Below, piece by piece: positions 11,391-23,499 of a stretch of 64,000 nt of DNA. The stretch spans positions 1 through 64,000 of the forward strand of contig JBBPTG010000068.1 of NCBI GenBank assembly GCA_038093975.1, in the 5' to 3' direction. The position numbers were made by a program, and so were the translations under genes. The notes beneath the pieces were generated by a model. That model was not told where the DNA came from. It saw only the letters and a list, made by a program, of their open reading frames with translations, and did no database searches. Numbering within the stretch: position 1 is the first letter of the stretch; each line of letters starts with the position of its first letter. The DNA comes from Chalciporus piperatus. Taxonomy: Eukaryota > Basidiomycota > Agaricomycetes > Boletales > Boletaceae.

Positions 11391-14300
11391 CATGCTGAGG
11401 CGGGCGCCAACGACGACAGATGGAAAAGTCGTAGATCGCTTACAAGAAAGTACCCGAGTATACAAGCCATTCAAACCACCTACAGCCCTCGTGTCCACAG
11501 AACGTGTGCAACCAGCCCGGAAACGCAAGCGCGTCTCGTACAAGGATGCCCAGGCCGATGAGAACGACTCCGACTCCGACGATGCACGGAAGAAGAAGAA
11601 GAAGAACAAGGATAAGGATGGGGGATATACCGAGGAGGAACTCAAGGCCGCCATCAAGACCTATCCAGTGTACAAACCAAAGCCATTCGAGTTGACGACA
11701 CGCAGGTTCTCGATGCCAACCATGACCAACAAGAGCGGAGAGGTTGTTCTGCTCGTTTCAACCGGTGCCTCTCTTGGTATTCGGCCACAGGCCAAGATTA
11801 TCCCTCGGCCGCTACATGATCCAATGGAAGACCACGCGATCGTGTTGTATGACCCGACTATTGATGACCGGGAGACTGACGAGGAAAAGCAGGAAAGGGA
11901 GAAGGAAGAGGCTAAGGAACGTGCGGCAAGGGAGGCACAAGAAAAGACGGCAGGAATGTACAATCCCCACAAGAGCCTCCGAGCGCTCCTGGGCGAAGGC
12001 AAAGACAAGAAGGAGGCTATCCCCAAAGTACCTGTCGTCATCGATCCTCGTCTCTGCAAGGTCCTTCGTCCCCACCAGGTTGAGGGTGTGAAGGTAACCT
12101 CAGAAGTCCTAGATGTATTCGAAGCTCATTGTATGCTGTCAGTTCTTGTACAAATGCACAACGGGAATGTTGGTCGACAATCAATACGGGTGCATCATGG
12201 CCGATGAGATGGGTCTCGGCAAAACCCTTCAGTGCATTGCTCTTCTCTGGACTCTGGTGAAACAGTCTCCGCACGCCGGTAAGTCAACGATAGAAAAGTG
12301 CATTATAGCGTGTCCGTCTAGTCTGGTCAAAAACTGGGCAAATGAATTGGGTACGTCCTTCTCCGACCCGTGAATTCCGCACCATTGTCAACAGCGCCGC
12401 AGTTAAATGGTTGGGCAAGGACGCGATCTCGGCACTCGCTATTGACGGCAAAGGTGGAAAGGCAGAGTTGCTGGCGAAAGTCGGGAGATGGGTGGAAGCT
12501 CAAGGTCGAAATGTTACCCAACCAGGTAAACCCGTTGTATTTTTCTTCCATGTTTCAACAGTTGACCTCATTGTGAACCACAATCAAGTGATGATTGTAT
12601 CCTACGAGACACTTCGCACACTATCAGCTCATCTCGCCAATTGTACTATCGGTCTGCTGCTCTGTGACGAGGGACACAGACTCAAGAATTCTGGTCTGTG
12701 CTCCTTGTCTGTCTTGTGAAACTCAGCGGGAGAGCAGTTGCTCACCTCTGCTTTCTTTGCTGCAGACTCACTTACCTTCCAGTCACTTAATGCACTTGAC
12801 GTGAAACGACGCGTTATCCTAACGGGAACGCCTATCCAGGTGAGCCGATCTTTCCTTGTTCCTAGCGCATATATGCGTCTTCCTTGCGGACTCAACATTT
12901 TTATTTTCAGAACGATCTCTCAGAATACTTTTCGCTTCTCAATTTTGCCAACCCGAATTTCCTGGGCTCCCGCGAAGATTTCAGAAAGAACTTCGAGAAT
13001 GCTATCATCCGGGGTCGTGACGCCAGTTCGTCGGCTGAGGTGCAGGCTGTTTCCGAGAAGAAGCTCAAGGAGCTCGGTGGGCTTGTCACGAAATTCATCA
13101 TTCGACGGACAAACGATCTATTGTCGAAATATCGTACGTGTCTTCGTTATTACCGAATTTCAGTGCATTCACGTGCCTTCTTGTAGTGCCGGTCAAATAC
13201 GAACAAGTCGTTTTCTGCAAGCTTTCGGATTTTCAACTTTCCTTATACCGCCTCTTCATTTCATCTCCCGAAATCAGGGCCCTACTACGTGGTACCGAGT
13301 CACAACCACTCAAGGCCATCAATATTTTGAAGAAGCTTTGCAATCACCCTGAATTACTCAACCTACCGGACGATCTTAAAGGTTCTGAAGCGCTCATTCC
13401 CGAGGGATTTGTGGGAGCTGGTGGGAGTGCAAACAGAGGTGGAGGTGGAGGTAGGCAGGGAGGGAGGGGGAACCAGGATAAAGGTGTTAGGTCTGAATGG
13501 GGAGGAAAGTTCGTCGTCTTGGAGAGGTGATTGATTTTCTTTCTTTCTGCTGCGATCCCTTGACGCATGATCGATCGCTCCCACAGATTCCTTCATCAAA
13601 TCAAAACGACCACCAACGATAAGATTGTCCTTATTAGCAATTATACCCAGACACTCGACCTATTTGAGAAGCTATGTCGAAGTAAAAAGTGGGTCTATTT
13701 CTTCCTCTCCTTCTTTTACCAGTTTTCATGTTACTATTCAAGGTATGGCTTCTTCCGCTTGGACGGCACGATGACGATCACCAAACGTCAGAAATTTGTG
13801 GATCAATTCAACGACCCCAGCGGGAAAGAGTTTATATTCTTGCTCAGCTCGAAAGCTGGTGGATGTGGTATCAACCTAATCGGGGCAAACCGCTTGATCC
13901 TTTTCGATCCTGGTATGTCTGGCCTGTCGTTACATTCTGGATGGATAGATGACGCTGGCTTCAAAGACTGGAATCCGGCTGCTGATCAACAGGCACTCGC
14001 CCGTGTGTGGCGTGATGGACAGAAGAAAGAATGTATGTGAACGTGTCAACATCTTGTGAGGCTTCCTGACTGACTTCATCAAGGTTTCGTATACCGATTC
14101 ATTTCGACTGGAACCATCGAGGAAAAGATCTTCCAACGACAAGCATCGAAACAGGCTTTGTCCTCTGCCGTCGTGGATGAGAAAGAAGATGCAGAACGAC
14201 ATTTTTCGCTCGAATCCCTTCGACAGCTTTTCACATTTAACGAGAGCACGATATGCGACACGCACGACACATTCAAATGTAAGAGATGCAAGAATGGGAA

Positions 14301-14509
14301 ACAGGTCACAAAGAATAGCACCTTGCTGTATGGAGATGGAAGCACGTGCGTTTTTTCGATTTAAGGATGGAAGGATGTTGCTGACCGTATTCGATTCTAG
14401 CTGGAATCATTTCACGAATGCGGAGTTGAAGGGAAACCACGACGATTTGCTCCGAGCCGAGGTCGACTTACCCGAGGTTTCGTTCGTTTTCCAGTACATT
14501 AGCCATTAA
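11391..14509 (+). CDS. RAD54: DNA repair/recombination translocase RAD54 (SNF2 family)
   Basis: The ATG at 11391 begins [18 protein letters not shown] basic acidic-patched N-terminus ([10 protein letters not shown] near 11600) leads to [10 protein letters not shown], an intron at 12094-12142, and helicase motif [17 protein letters not shown]. Motif Ia is [13 protein letters not shown], motif [13 protein letters not shown], motif [12 protein letters not shown]. Later come [48 protein letters not shown] and the C-terminal [10 protein letters not shown] before the stop at 14507-14509. These are diagnostic for Rad54, which drives Rad51-mediated strand invasion and branch migration using ATP. A glycine-rich insert (about 13415-13480) sits before GGKFVVLER. 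At least nine short introns interrupt the frame. Confidence 0.95.
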
Positions 14510-14693
14510 CCAGCATACATCCCGGATCGACATTCGTTACATTTGGAGCATCGACGGACCATCATACCACACTGCTGTACTACCACTAGGAGTCATGTTG
14601 AACAATTAATTATTGAAACTTATTTAAATAAATATTTATAGATTAGATAAAACCTTCACCTGAAATTCGCACGGATCGTTGACGCTCTCTAAT

Positions 14694-17195
14694 ATGTCGA
14701 GCAGAGCAGGAGGATTGTACGGTGGAATCCAATTCTCTTCAGGCGCAACCCTCAACTTTTCCTCCTCCTCCTCCTCTCCTGCTCCTGCTCCACCACCACC
14801 ACCACCACCAGCAGCGCCAACACAACCAGTAGTGAAAACTCAAGTCTCCAATGCACCCTCAAAGCCGCCTGAGGCGCCAACCAATACCACAAATGTCGAG
14901 GAAGGAGTTGCATCATCAGTAGGAGCTGGATCTGGATCTGGGTCGGTGGCAGGAAAACCTACAGCCGGTATCTCTCCCTCCCCTGTACCTTGATGTGTGC
15001 AGCCAAAATATTGACCGTGTCGCAATCATGACCGTTTTACGCTTCCGCGTCCACACTACCCCCTTACTCGCTCGTCAAACATTCAGGATGGTCCGCCGCA
15101 CTCGCGTTCGCACCCGTGCGTAGGACACAACTGAAGGCGAAGCCAGCTGCGACAAGGCTACCACCAGGGGCGATGGCTATTTCAGCTTCGTCTTCAGCAA
15201 CCGCAGCCCCACCGCCTCCGATGCACGGTTCCGTCAACTCGAGTGCGACCGTCTCTGCTACTGCCGTCGTGTTTGCCCCACCAGAATTGGTCACCCCAGG
15301 AAACGATCAAGCGGTAGTCAAGGACGAAGCAAGTTCTGGATGGCGGAAGAAGGAAGCTTGGGGAAAGAAAGTCAAGCCCCCGTCGATGGTTCTTGACGAA
15401 GACATCAACGGTTTCCGGGCTCAGCAGAAGCGCAAAGGCGGTGCTGGCGGTGGTGGGAAAAGGGGGAAGAAGGCGAGCAAGCACCTCTGGTCCTCTTCAC
15501 CTGTTGACAGTTTCGTTTCAGAACAAAAATCTGCAGCCCGTGTCCGTGTGGGATCCCATGGAACAATATGATCCCCTGAAACCGAACGATTACAACGAAT
15601 ACAAGCTCTGGAAGCAACGTGACCGCATTGAACGCGCTGCGGCAAGAGCTGCTGAGCGGAAGCGTGCACGCGATGCTATAGACAGGGGTAGTGATCAAAC
15701 TGATTCGGGGAGTGATGACGAACGTCCTCGCAAGAGTGGTATGTCCTGTTTCTCTTGCCTGCTTCCATACTAGACCTCACATTTCTTGTAGGACGATTCG
15801 ATGACCAGGAAAGCGTTGATCGGTGGACTCGCGCAGACGATGACCGTCCACGTGGGCTTGGGAGTACCGATGCTCCTCCAGCTTCCTTGGACCGTAACAT
15901 GTCTGGTGAGGACGCATATATGCGTCGTTTGGCAATGTCGCAAGGCGTAGCACCTCCCAGAGCGCCTTCCCCTCCAGCGGTCCAGGTTGATCGGAATAGG
16001 TCTGGTGAAGAAGCATACCAGAGGCGTTTGGTAATGGCCGCTGGAGAACATACTCCTCAAAGCACAGTTATCTGGCCGACATATGACGAAGAGGAGAGCA
16101 TCGATGTGACTGAACAACTACCAGCCTCGGTGCATCGCTCAGAAACGGGAGACGAAGCCTACCAGCGACGTCTTGCCATGAGCCAAGGTCTGCGTCCTAC
16201 AGCAGCTCCTTTTCTGCCCTCGCTGCCGCCTCCAATGCCGCGTTCACCCACACCTCCGAGTGTTGCTCAGCCACCCTCTCCTCCACGTTTGGCATACAAC
16301 CCTTTCGCGCCCCCTGCCAATATTCCGCCACCGCCTCCACCAGGTCAAATTCCCAGCGGGTTTGAGGATAAAGTCAAAGCCGCCGCCAACATCGCCGCAA
16401 AATTAAGTGCACTGGCCGCCGCCGCAGGTACAAGCGGCTCTGGGACTAGTTCCCCTGCCCCACCTCCACCGCAAGAAGAGGGTGGGTCTAAGAGGTGAGC
16501 TCCGTTCACCTCAGTCGGTCTTTGGATGACGTCAACATTCATCGTTCACAGAACCGACCCTCATGGTTTCGCTGCTCGCCTCATGGCCAAATGGGGTCAC
16601 AAAGAAGGCCAAGGACTTGGTGCAGATGGTTCTGGTATCGTCAACGCGCTTACAGTCGAGCAAATTGCACAAGCCAAGGGTGATAAAGGGAAGAAGGGTG
16701 GCAAAGGGAACAAGAATGGCGCAGGGCAAGGACCGGGCAAACCCTCAATCGGATCCAAGATGGGAAGGATCATTAACGATAACGAGGATGCGAGAGCACG
16801 CGAGGATCGCGAGAGATTTGGCGAACCAAGTCGGGTGGTTGTGCTAACGAACATGGTGGGTCCTGAAGACCTCAATGATGGTGATTTGCGAGACGAGATC
16901 GGTAAGTTTGATTGATACCCTGTGTTGTGTGTATCCTCGATTCACACCCATCATTGTAGGTGACGAATGCTCGAAGAATGGAACGGTCGAACGTGTCATC
17001 GTTCATCTCTGCTACCCACCACCGTCGAACGTGGAGGAGGCCGTACGCATATTTGTATTATTCGCTGGGCCGTCTGGTGCGTGGAAGACGGTGCGAGAGA
17101 TGGATGGAAGATATTTTGGAGGGCGAGCTGTCAGGGCGAGATATTTCTCCGAAGCGCTGTTCCTTCAACATGACCTAGATGTTTCTTTTTCGTGA
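14694..17195 (+). CDS. SPF45: Splicing factor SPF45 (RBM17), G-patch and UHM-type RRM
   Basis: The ATG at 14694 begins [17 protein letters not shown], typical of SPF45. Ser/Pro/Ala-rich sequence follows, then [20 protein letters not shown] (about 15540-15600), an Arg/Glu-rich helix ([15 protein letters not shown]), and three related repeats with core [14 protein letters not shown] (15885-16190). A proline-rich stretch precedes the G-patch [20 protein letters not shown] (about 16560-16625). The C-terminal domain contains [31 protein letters not shown] (in two exons) and [14 protein letters not shown], the R-x-F signature of a U2AF-homology motif. SPF45 promotes 3' splice-site choice through UHM-ULM contacts. 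The first intron boundary (about 14968-15087) keeps phase to give KPTAGWSAAL. Orthologues as I recall have one copy of the AYQRRLAMS motif. Confidence 0.93.
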
Positions 17196-18728
17196 GCTTG
17201 TCCGACATCACATGGTTTGTTACGTATGTCGTTGCTTGTTATCGGCTTGTCTATATTGTCAGAATGATGTTAGAAGATTGGTTTCCCTATGTCGATGCAC
17301 AAGATAATTCAGATCGACGAAGTGGCTGCTTCGAATTCTGCAGGGTTGCACAAATCAAAACCAATAAACAGGCATCGTACAGTAGACACTAGCGGTCTTG
17401 CAACTGGAATCTGTTTCACCTCAGTTCGCCTCATTCATGCCAACATCGATTCTTCGCCTTCTACTAGTAATTTGAGTTTTTCGATGTGATAGATTTCCGT
17501 GGGGACGGCCCAGGTGAAAGTCTAGTCCACCCAAGAGTCGGATGAAGATTCAGACATAAGTTGCTAGCTCAAGCTAATTAGCTACCTGTGTGTGCTACGT
17601 TTGGCAGTTGACGCGGGATATCATCCTGAGCTCAAGTGAAGAAGATAACCATATCAATCTATTCAAGGTTGATGCAGCCCCCGCGCCAGATGTGGTTCGG
17701 ATCAATGAGGCGGCAAGTGATGCGTCCAAAGTAGATGCTGCCGGTCGGTTGTCCTCGAAAGGGGGGAACGCGTCTGAGCTCAGAGGCTATCGACCAACTT
17801 ACCCATCCTTCGACACCACCTCCACCCGACGCAAACATAAACAATCCATCGCATAAATCAAAACCAATAAACAGGGAAGGTGCCGAGTGGCCGTATTGTA
17901 TAGTACGCACTAGCAGTCTTGCAACTGTTCAGAACGGAGTCACAAATAATCGAGAGAATATATCAAACAGTCCAATGCAGAAAGGAGAACAAGGCGGGTT
18001 TCGATATGGAGAAAGGAAGAGGAATAAAGGGCTTATGTAGAGGGAAAAACGCGGTGGATGGAATGGGAATAGAAAAAAAAAGGGACACCTGGCGCAAATG
18101 GACATAAATAACGTCGACTGTCTCGAGATGCGTCATAAATAGGTGAATGAGAAAATTGGCATGTACTTGAGAAAATGAAAAATGTGGATGGTAGATGGCG
18201 GTGAATGAACCGTCCTATACGCACAGATAATCACAGATGATGGTGAGGTTTTGCTGGGGCGAAACCGTGCAGTGAATTGCGTAGTCAAACAAATGGAGCG
18301 TGCGGTCGATTTATTGGCTATAGGTGCGAAGATGATGTGTTCGAATGCAGATTAATGCTGAAGAAAATGATGTTGGGGATGATTCGAAATGGATTGAGAT
18401 AGGTTTTCGTTCAAAGATCTGGCGAGGCCTGGGCCACCGGAGAGAGCGTGCAGGAATAGGGAACAACGAGCGTAGCAATACGTGCCATGGCGAGACGTGA
18501 TAACCCCGGGAGACGGAGAGTAGTCGTAGCAATAGACGTGATCGGAGGAACAATTGAAACGTTTGAGCAAGCTCCAAAGGGGGGGAGGGAACGCGGCGAT
18601 GGATAGCCTTCATGACCAGCAACGAGCGAACAAAGAAATCGAGCTGAAAACAAAAGGGGAGGAAACTACAACAGCCTTCTAATGCAAAGGATGTCGGGAG
18701 CTGCAGCAAACGAGAAGTAAGCTCAGTG
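17196..18728. other. Long intergenic region with a split direct repeat
   Basis: About 1.5 kb between the convergent 3' ends of SPF45 and CDC25. No ORF has family or splice support. A direct repeat occurs at 17352-17407 and 17855-17927: both share AAATCAAAACCAATAAACAGG, then CACTAGC-GTCTTGCAACTG, the second copy having about 20 extra bases between the two blocks. Confidence 0.5.
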
Positions 18729-21069
18729 TCAGTACGCCGCCATGCGGGCAGCGTCGAAGGTCTCGGCGCGTGTGATTAGCCCACGGCCCATCCTCTTGAC
18801 CTTCGACGTAACGCCTTTGTTGGGGGGTGGGCACGGACTATCACCGATATCAGTTTCTTCATCATCGGTCAGAGTAATGTTGCCGATTTCTGCCAAGGTC
18901 GATAGGCCGTTACGACGGGTACGGGCGGCATTGGCCGCAGCGAACAACTGGGAGCTACCGACTGGAGCGGTGTTGCGTTTCGATGATGGTTGTTGCAGTT
19001 GCTGTTGTTGCTGCGTCATGCTGGAAAGTTTGGAACCGAGTTCTCCATAAGCATACGACTTGGTGCGGCCGAATTTTGTCTTGCGGAACTGATCCAGATC
19101 CTCGCGCCGAGAGAGTGCATGGCTGGGGTCATCCATAGTAACATAGCCCCACGGTTGGCAGCGACTACCAGAGTGCTTGTAATACGCGCAGTATCCACCT
19201 TCCAAGAGGTACACTTCCGGATAGTGGATCTTGGGGTACACATGGTTGTTCATGGCGCGGTCTTTGGAACGCAGGTGCTTCGCGCTGCGACAACGATCAG
19301 CATGATTCGAAAGTACTCAAGGAGAGTACTTTACATCGTCGGAGCTCTTTTGGCACTGAACTCGCAGTGGAAGACCAAAACCGTCTTTCGGGAATTATCA
19401 CCGCTAACAGATGGCTTTGGTCTTGTATGGGTCAAAAGAAACTCCTCTACTCTAGCTGTAGTGTTGATGTTGACTGCGCCGGGGATATGACCACCGTTGA
19501 ATTCGTACTCGAAGCGACAGTCGATAACATGGAATTGAGCAATCCGATCATTGTATGCACCGTCCAAAAGATCGTCCATCTAGAAAACCAAGGTTACTGA
19601 AAGTTGCCCATGCTGATGGCGACCAAGAACCTACAGTCTTTGGATGAATCCTCATCAATCCGTCTTCCCGTACACGGTGGCATGGGAGTATCTTGCCCAC
19701 TGTCTCGTTATCGCCAAAGCTCGGAAGTCCTGCAAGCATGAACTTCGCCGAAGGACTTTCAGATGCCTCATCCCGCACAATCGGGCCAGCCGCTGTGAAA
19801 GGTCTGAAGTCCTCCGTACCATCACGCCGGCGGATGGTCTTGGACTGCTGGCGTTTCGTGTACGCTTGAGCAGGAGACGACAAGTCTGGTCCATCGAAGG
19901 ATGAGTCGGACATATTCTCACCGCCCGTGGGCGGAAGCATCGCCGATACAACACGGCGATTGATACCCAACTTTAAGGCGGCGATGCCCTGCGAAGGAGA
20001 TTCTTCAGAATTCATTGCAGGGTACGCTGAACGAGCGTCACCCCCCGCGGGTTGAACCTGTGCAGAGAAGACGGGGCGACGGGGACGCTTGTTGGCATTT
20101 GGAGGAGCACCGAGGCCTTCCAAACCCGGTTTATTAAAGCTGGACAATAGGAATCCGCTCCCCTTGCGCGCGAGCTTGTGCTGGAAGGGAGACGAAGGAG
20201 CAGGTGAGGAAGGGTCCTCTTGCTCCGCACGAAGGACGGCCGGGGGTGACAACGAGCGTCGCTTCTTGGGCTGGCCAGCGCCGGGTGATTCGAGTCGAGT
20301 CGGAGACATGCTGCCATAGAAGAGGTTGTTGAACCCAGTGATCGTGGGCGCGGCAGACGGGGGAGGAGAGCTCAGAGGATCCTCATTTTGAGGCGCTGGG
20401 GCCGGGTCTACGTCCATCGCGTCTTCCGAAGCAAAAGAATAAGATATTTCCGTAGACTGTGAATGACAGTGGTTGAGATATACTCCAAGAGTAAGACCGA
20501 TAATTTGCTCTTACGGGTGCGAATGGACCTTCTTCAAATGTCCGAATATTTGCCTGTGGCTTGTAAGGGAGCCATTCGACAGGTAACGCGGTACGCTGAG
20601 TAGGCTTCAAGCCGGACTGTGTGCCAGACTTTGAATCCGACATCGAGTCGTTTGAAATGTTGCCATTGCTCAGGTCTTGCCCGAACATGCGTGCAGCACT
20701 CGTGTACGCGCGTGGTCGATTCACCGGTTTGCTGAAGTGTTCGTTTTCCTTGCGGGGGACGTGGGCTGGCATGGGGGAAACGTCCATCGCATCGTCTTGA
20801 GAGATGTTCACGTAGTCGCGTGGAGGCGAGTTGAGGGACATGGTGGAAGCGAAGGAGAGTTCGAGATCCGAGGATAGGAATTCATCGACGTCATCATGAG
20901 GTTTGACAGGTTGGGTCCGTTTGCGAAGAGGCGCTAGTGGGGCGCTAAGGTATTGCGAAGAGGCCGACGAAAGAGTAGAGAAGAAAGTCATGTCTCGAGA
21001 TGCAAATGAGTAATCGTGATGATCTCTCTTGCGCCTCTTGTTCGAGTGGTAGTCTGGAAGTTGTGTCAT
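18729..21069 (-). CDS. CDC25: CDC25 M-phase inducer phosphatase
   Basis: The ATG at 21067-21069 begins MTQLPDYHSNKRRKRDHH. A long Ser/Pro-rich regulatory N-terminus spans two exons to about 19620 and contains many SP/TP sites (GSMSPTRLESPG, RSLSPP). The rhodanese-type catalytic domain starts MDDLLDGAYNDRIAQFHVID, continues CRFEYEFNGGHIPGAVNIN, and has the active-site CX5R loop HCEFSAKRAPTM (about 19340-19375). A last exon from about 19250 gives HYPEVYLLEGGYCAYY and a C-terminal tail ending at 18729. Cdc25 removes the inhibitory Tyr/Thr phosphates from Cdk1 to trigger mitosis. The catalytic Cys and Arg and the acidic E of the loop are all present. A polyglutamine run lies in the tail (about 18990-19010). 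Confidence 0.93.
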
Positions 21070-22010
21070 GAGGGAGGGGCGTTGTACAACAAGTTTGAAA
21101 TAGTTGAGAAATAGAGTTGAACGTTGCAGGTTGTACAATGTGTTGTACAGTTTGACCAGACGGTACCCAGGATAGAGGGTACAGTCAGTATTCGGGAGGA
21201 AGATGAAAGTTGAACAGGTGTGGAATAAATACCAACCGATTTGTGGTCCGAAAAAGTTTGATCGTGCCGACGTGTTTATTTAAACGATTCTGTCGAGAAA
21301 TCAAAGATAATCAGTACTGCAGTGCCGGGCAAGGTTAACAAAGGAAGGTAGTGAAGTGAGGTTGAAAGGCCATTGTCCGCCCAAGGTGGACGAACTGCAC
21401 GAACCAACCTCGTGGCTCGCTTAGAAGGCGGATCCCTTTGACGGGGAGGAAAAGAAGCAAAAGAAATCTTTACCTTTGAACGTAATGAGTGAATTGACGG
21501 AGGAGGCCGGGCCTAGATACGGGAGGTTAGCACGGGGAGGTCAGAGCAAGTTGCGAGCTGGGACAGTCTAAGAACAAGCTCGGGAAGGGAGTCTCACGGG
21601 GGGTAACAATTGTACAGGAACCTGAGGAAATGTAAGCAAACTCTGCGTGTGGACAATTGTGGGTCCGGATTCCGTCCCTTGCCATAATAAGTGAGCACAC
21701 ACTTCCAAGACACTTTGACGCGTCGTAACTCACCAGAAAGCGTATATCCAGTCGAAATATAAGAAGATTGAGGTCCTAAATCAAAGGATGGGTATGCTGG
21801 ACGCGTCGTCCTTTCAGTTCTGCCTGTTCCAACTAGAACTGCTACAAAGAACGCTTGTTTGGTTCCTCTTTGGCTCAAGTTGACTTTCATCACGTGCTCC
21901 GAACATCAAAATCCTTCCTCGGTACAAGGGTGGTCGTCATGCCATTTCCGCATCAAGAATGAACCGATGTAATCTTATCTATAAGGAATCTATCGAATAC
22001 ACGATCCAAA
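21070..22010. other. Intergenic, no gene supported
   Basis: About 940 bp upstream of CDC25 and downstream of the IAH1-like gene. It includes a minus-strand 99-codon ORF at 21594-21893 with no recognisable domain. This is long for a promoter here and may carry CDC25 5' UTR and regulatory sequence. Confidence 0.4.
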
Positions 22011-22951
22011 TCATAGAATACGCCTCTTCTCAAGTGTTGGACGCGGGTCCTGCACATTCACCTGATCCCACCTTTGGGGGAAATGTGAGTCAGATGCATG
22101 AGACGGTACGAATACCTGACGTACTCGAGGAACACGTTCATCAACTTCGTAGGATGAATCTCTGGGTATTTTTCTTCGATGATCTTCATGAGTGAATTGA
22201 AGACGACCTGTAACAGTTGAGTTCCCCTCGCAGTATCTTCAAAACCCACGACTTCACCTCATGTCCAGCAGCGTTCAAGTGCAAACCGTCGTTGAGGTAT
22301 TTCGAACAGGCCCGCTCGTCCCGACCAGCAGCCTCCCAGATTTCGGTCCAGATGTCGGCCACGGGGACGTCAATCTGCGCCCCTACTTCTTTCGCAGCTT
22401 CGGCGTACGACTTCGTCGCCTCGAAATTCCGTGATTCCCATTGGTGAGAGTTCACCGGTGGAGGGGTTATCAAAATGATTCGAGTACCGGGCGAATAATG
22501 CGCCGACGTAGGGGACCTAACCATGTTGACCAGGTGTTTCAAGTTCTCCTTGTAGCGGTCTAGCGGGACGTGTTGCGGGCTTGGAACAGGCGCAGCATCA
22601 TTGGCACCATAGAAGATGGTCAAGAGCTGCACCCTTGGAACGTGGCTCTGTTCATGTTGTTTGGCAAGAATCTACCGAATATTGTATATCACAATGGCTT
22701 AGATTCGGAATCTGTGAATTACCTGCTCGAGGACTGGGATGGCCCAGTCGCTTTGGTACCCGCTGAGACCTCGATTGAGGACATCCAGTTTGCGCACATA
22801 AGCAGCTGGACGCGTCTTAAGTGACTGATCGCTGTTCAAGAGTGATAGACCTACACGCCAATCGTTGGGCAAATCCGGAAGGCTGCTCCCATCCCAGTTG
22901 AGTGAGGGAGTCTCCGAAGAGCATGATGACATCCTGCGTTGCGGCAGCCAT
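22011..22951 (-). CDS. IAH1: SGNH/GDSL esterase, isoamyl-acetate-hydrolysing type
   Basis: The ATG at 22949-22951 gives MAAATQDVIMLFGDSLTQLG, with the block-I GDS(L) nucleophile serine. A second exon gives AYVRKLDVLNRGLSGYQSDW (block-II Gly). The third has FYGANDAAPVPSPQHVPLD, the block-III GxND, and DGLHLNAAGHEV, the block-V Asp/His pair. The C-terminal exons encode VVFNSLMKIIEEKYPEIHPTK and end at 22011. The family includes yeast Iah1, which hydrolyses isoamyl acetate and other short esters; the substrate here is not defined by sequence. Short introns, correct phase at each junction. Confidence 0.9.
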
Positions 22952-23499
22952 ATTTGCTTGTCTACTGGGAGAGACCGTCAAGATTCGCCCCAACGGTACC
23001 GAATGAAAGCGGGTCGCTTACCACCTGAAAAGCGGGGAGGGCACTTGAAGATGGGGGGGATAAAATGGAAGAAAGTCAGCCCAGCTTCGATAAATAGTCT
23101 TGTACGAGCTGAAGATAATCCGAGATAATCTAAAGATAACTCGAAACGGAATCCCATTCAAGACACGCGGCAGCCATGATCATGATATTCTGGGGCGTCT
23201 GTCTGCAAAGAGTGCTCTTGTGATCAACTCACGATCAGCCAAGTTCTGGGACAGACAGCTCTTAGTTCTAACCGCCCATGTGTGGTTGGTCGACACACGA
23301 TACCAAAGGACATCATCACGGGCCCGTTCCTTGTCAAGGAGCACCGCGATCAGACTTGTTTGTTTGATCTGTGGTAAGTTGTCGGGGCGGAGGCCGGAAG
23401 AGGCACCGGCGCCGTTCCTGAATCGACAACCTCAGCCACTGTCACACAATCCTTACCATCATCCCAAGTCCTCCGAGAACCTGTCATCGAGGTCCATAG
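22952..23499. other. Divergent intergenic region
   Basis: About 550 bp between the IAH1-like and SEN34 start codons. Overlapping small ORFs are present but none is supported. It presumably contains both promoters. Confidence 0.4.

Noticed and set aside
17881..17945. TGCCGAGTGG resembling a tRNA A box
   Set aside because: No B box or cloverleaf downstream.
21594..21893. Minus ORF whose translation has a DGIRTHN-like peptide, which often marks antisense tRNA
   Set aside because: The plus strand lacks a matching T-stem, anticodon arm and A box; no family match for the ORF either.
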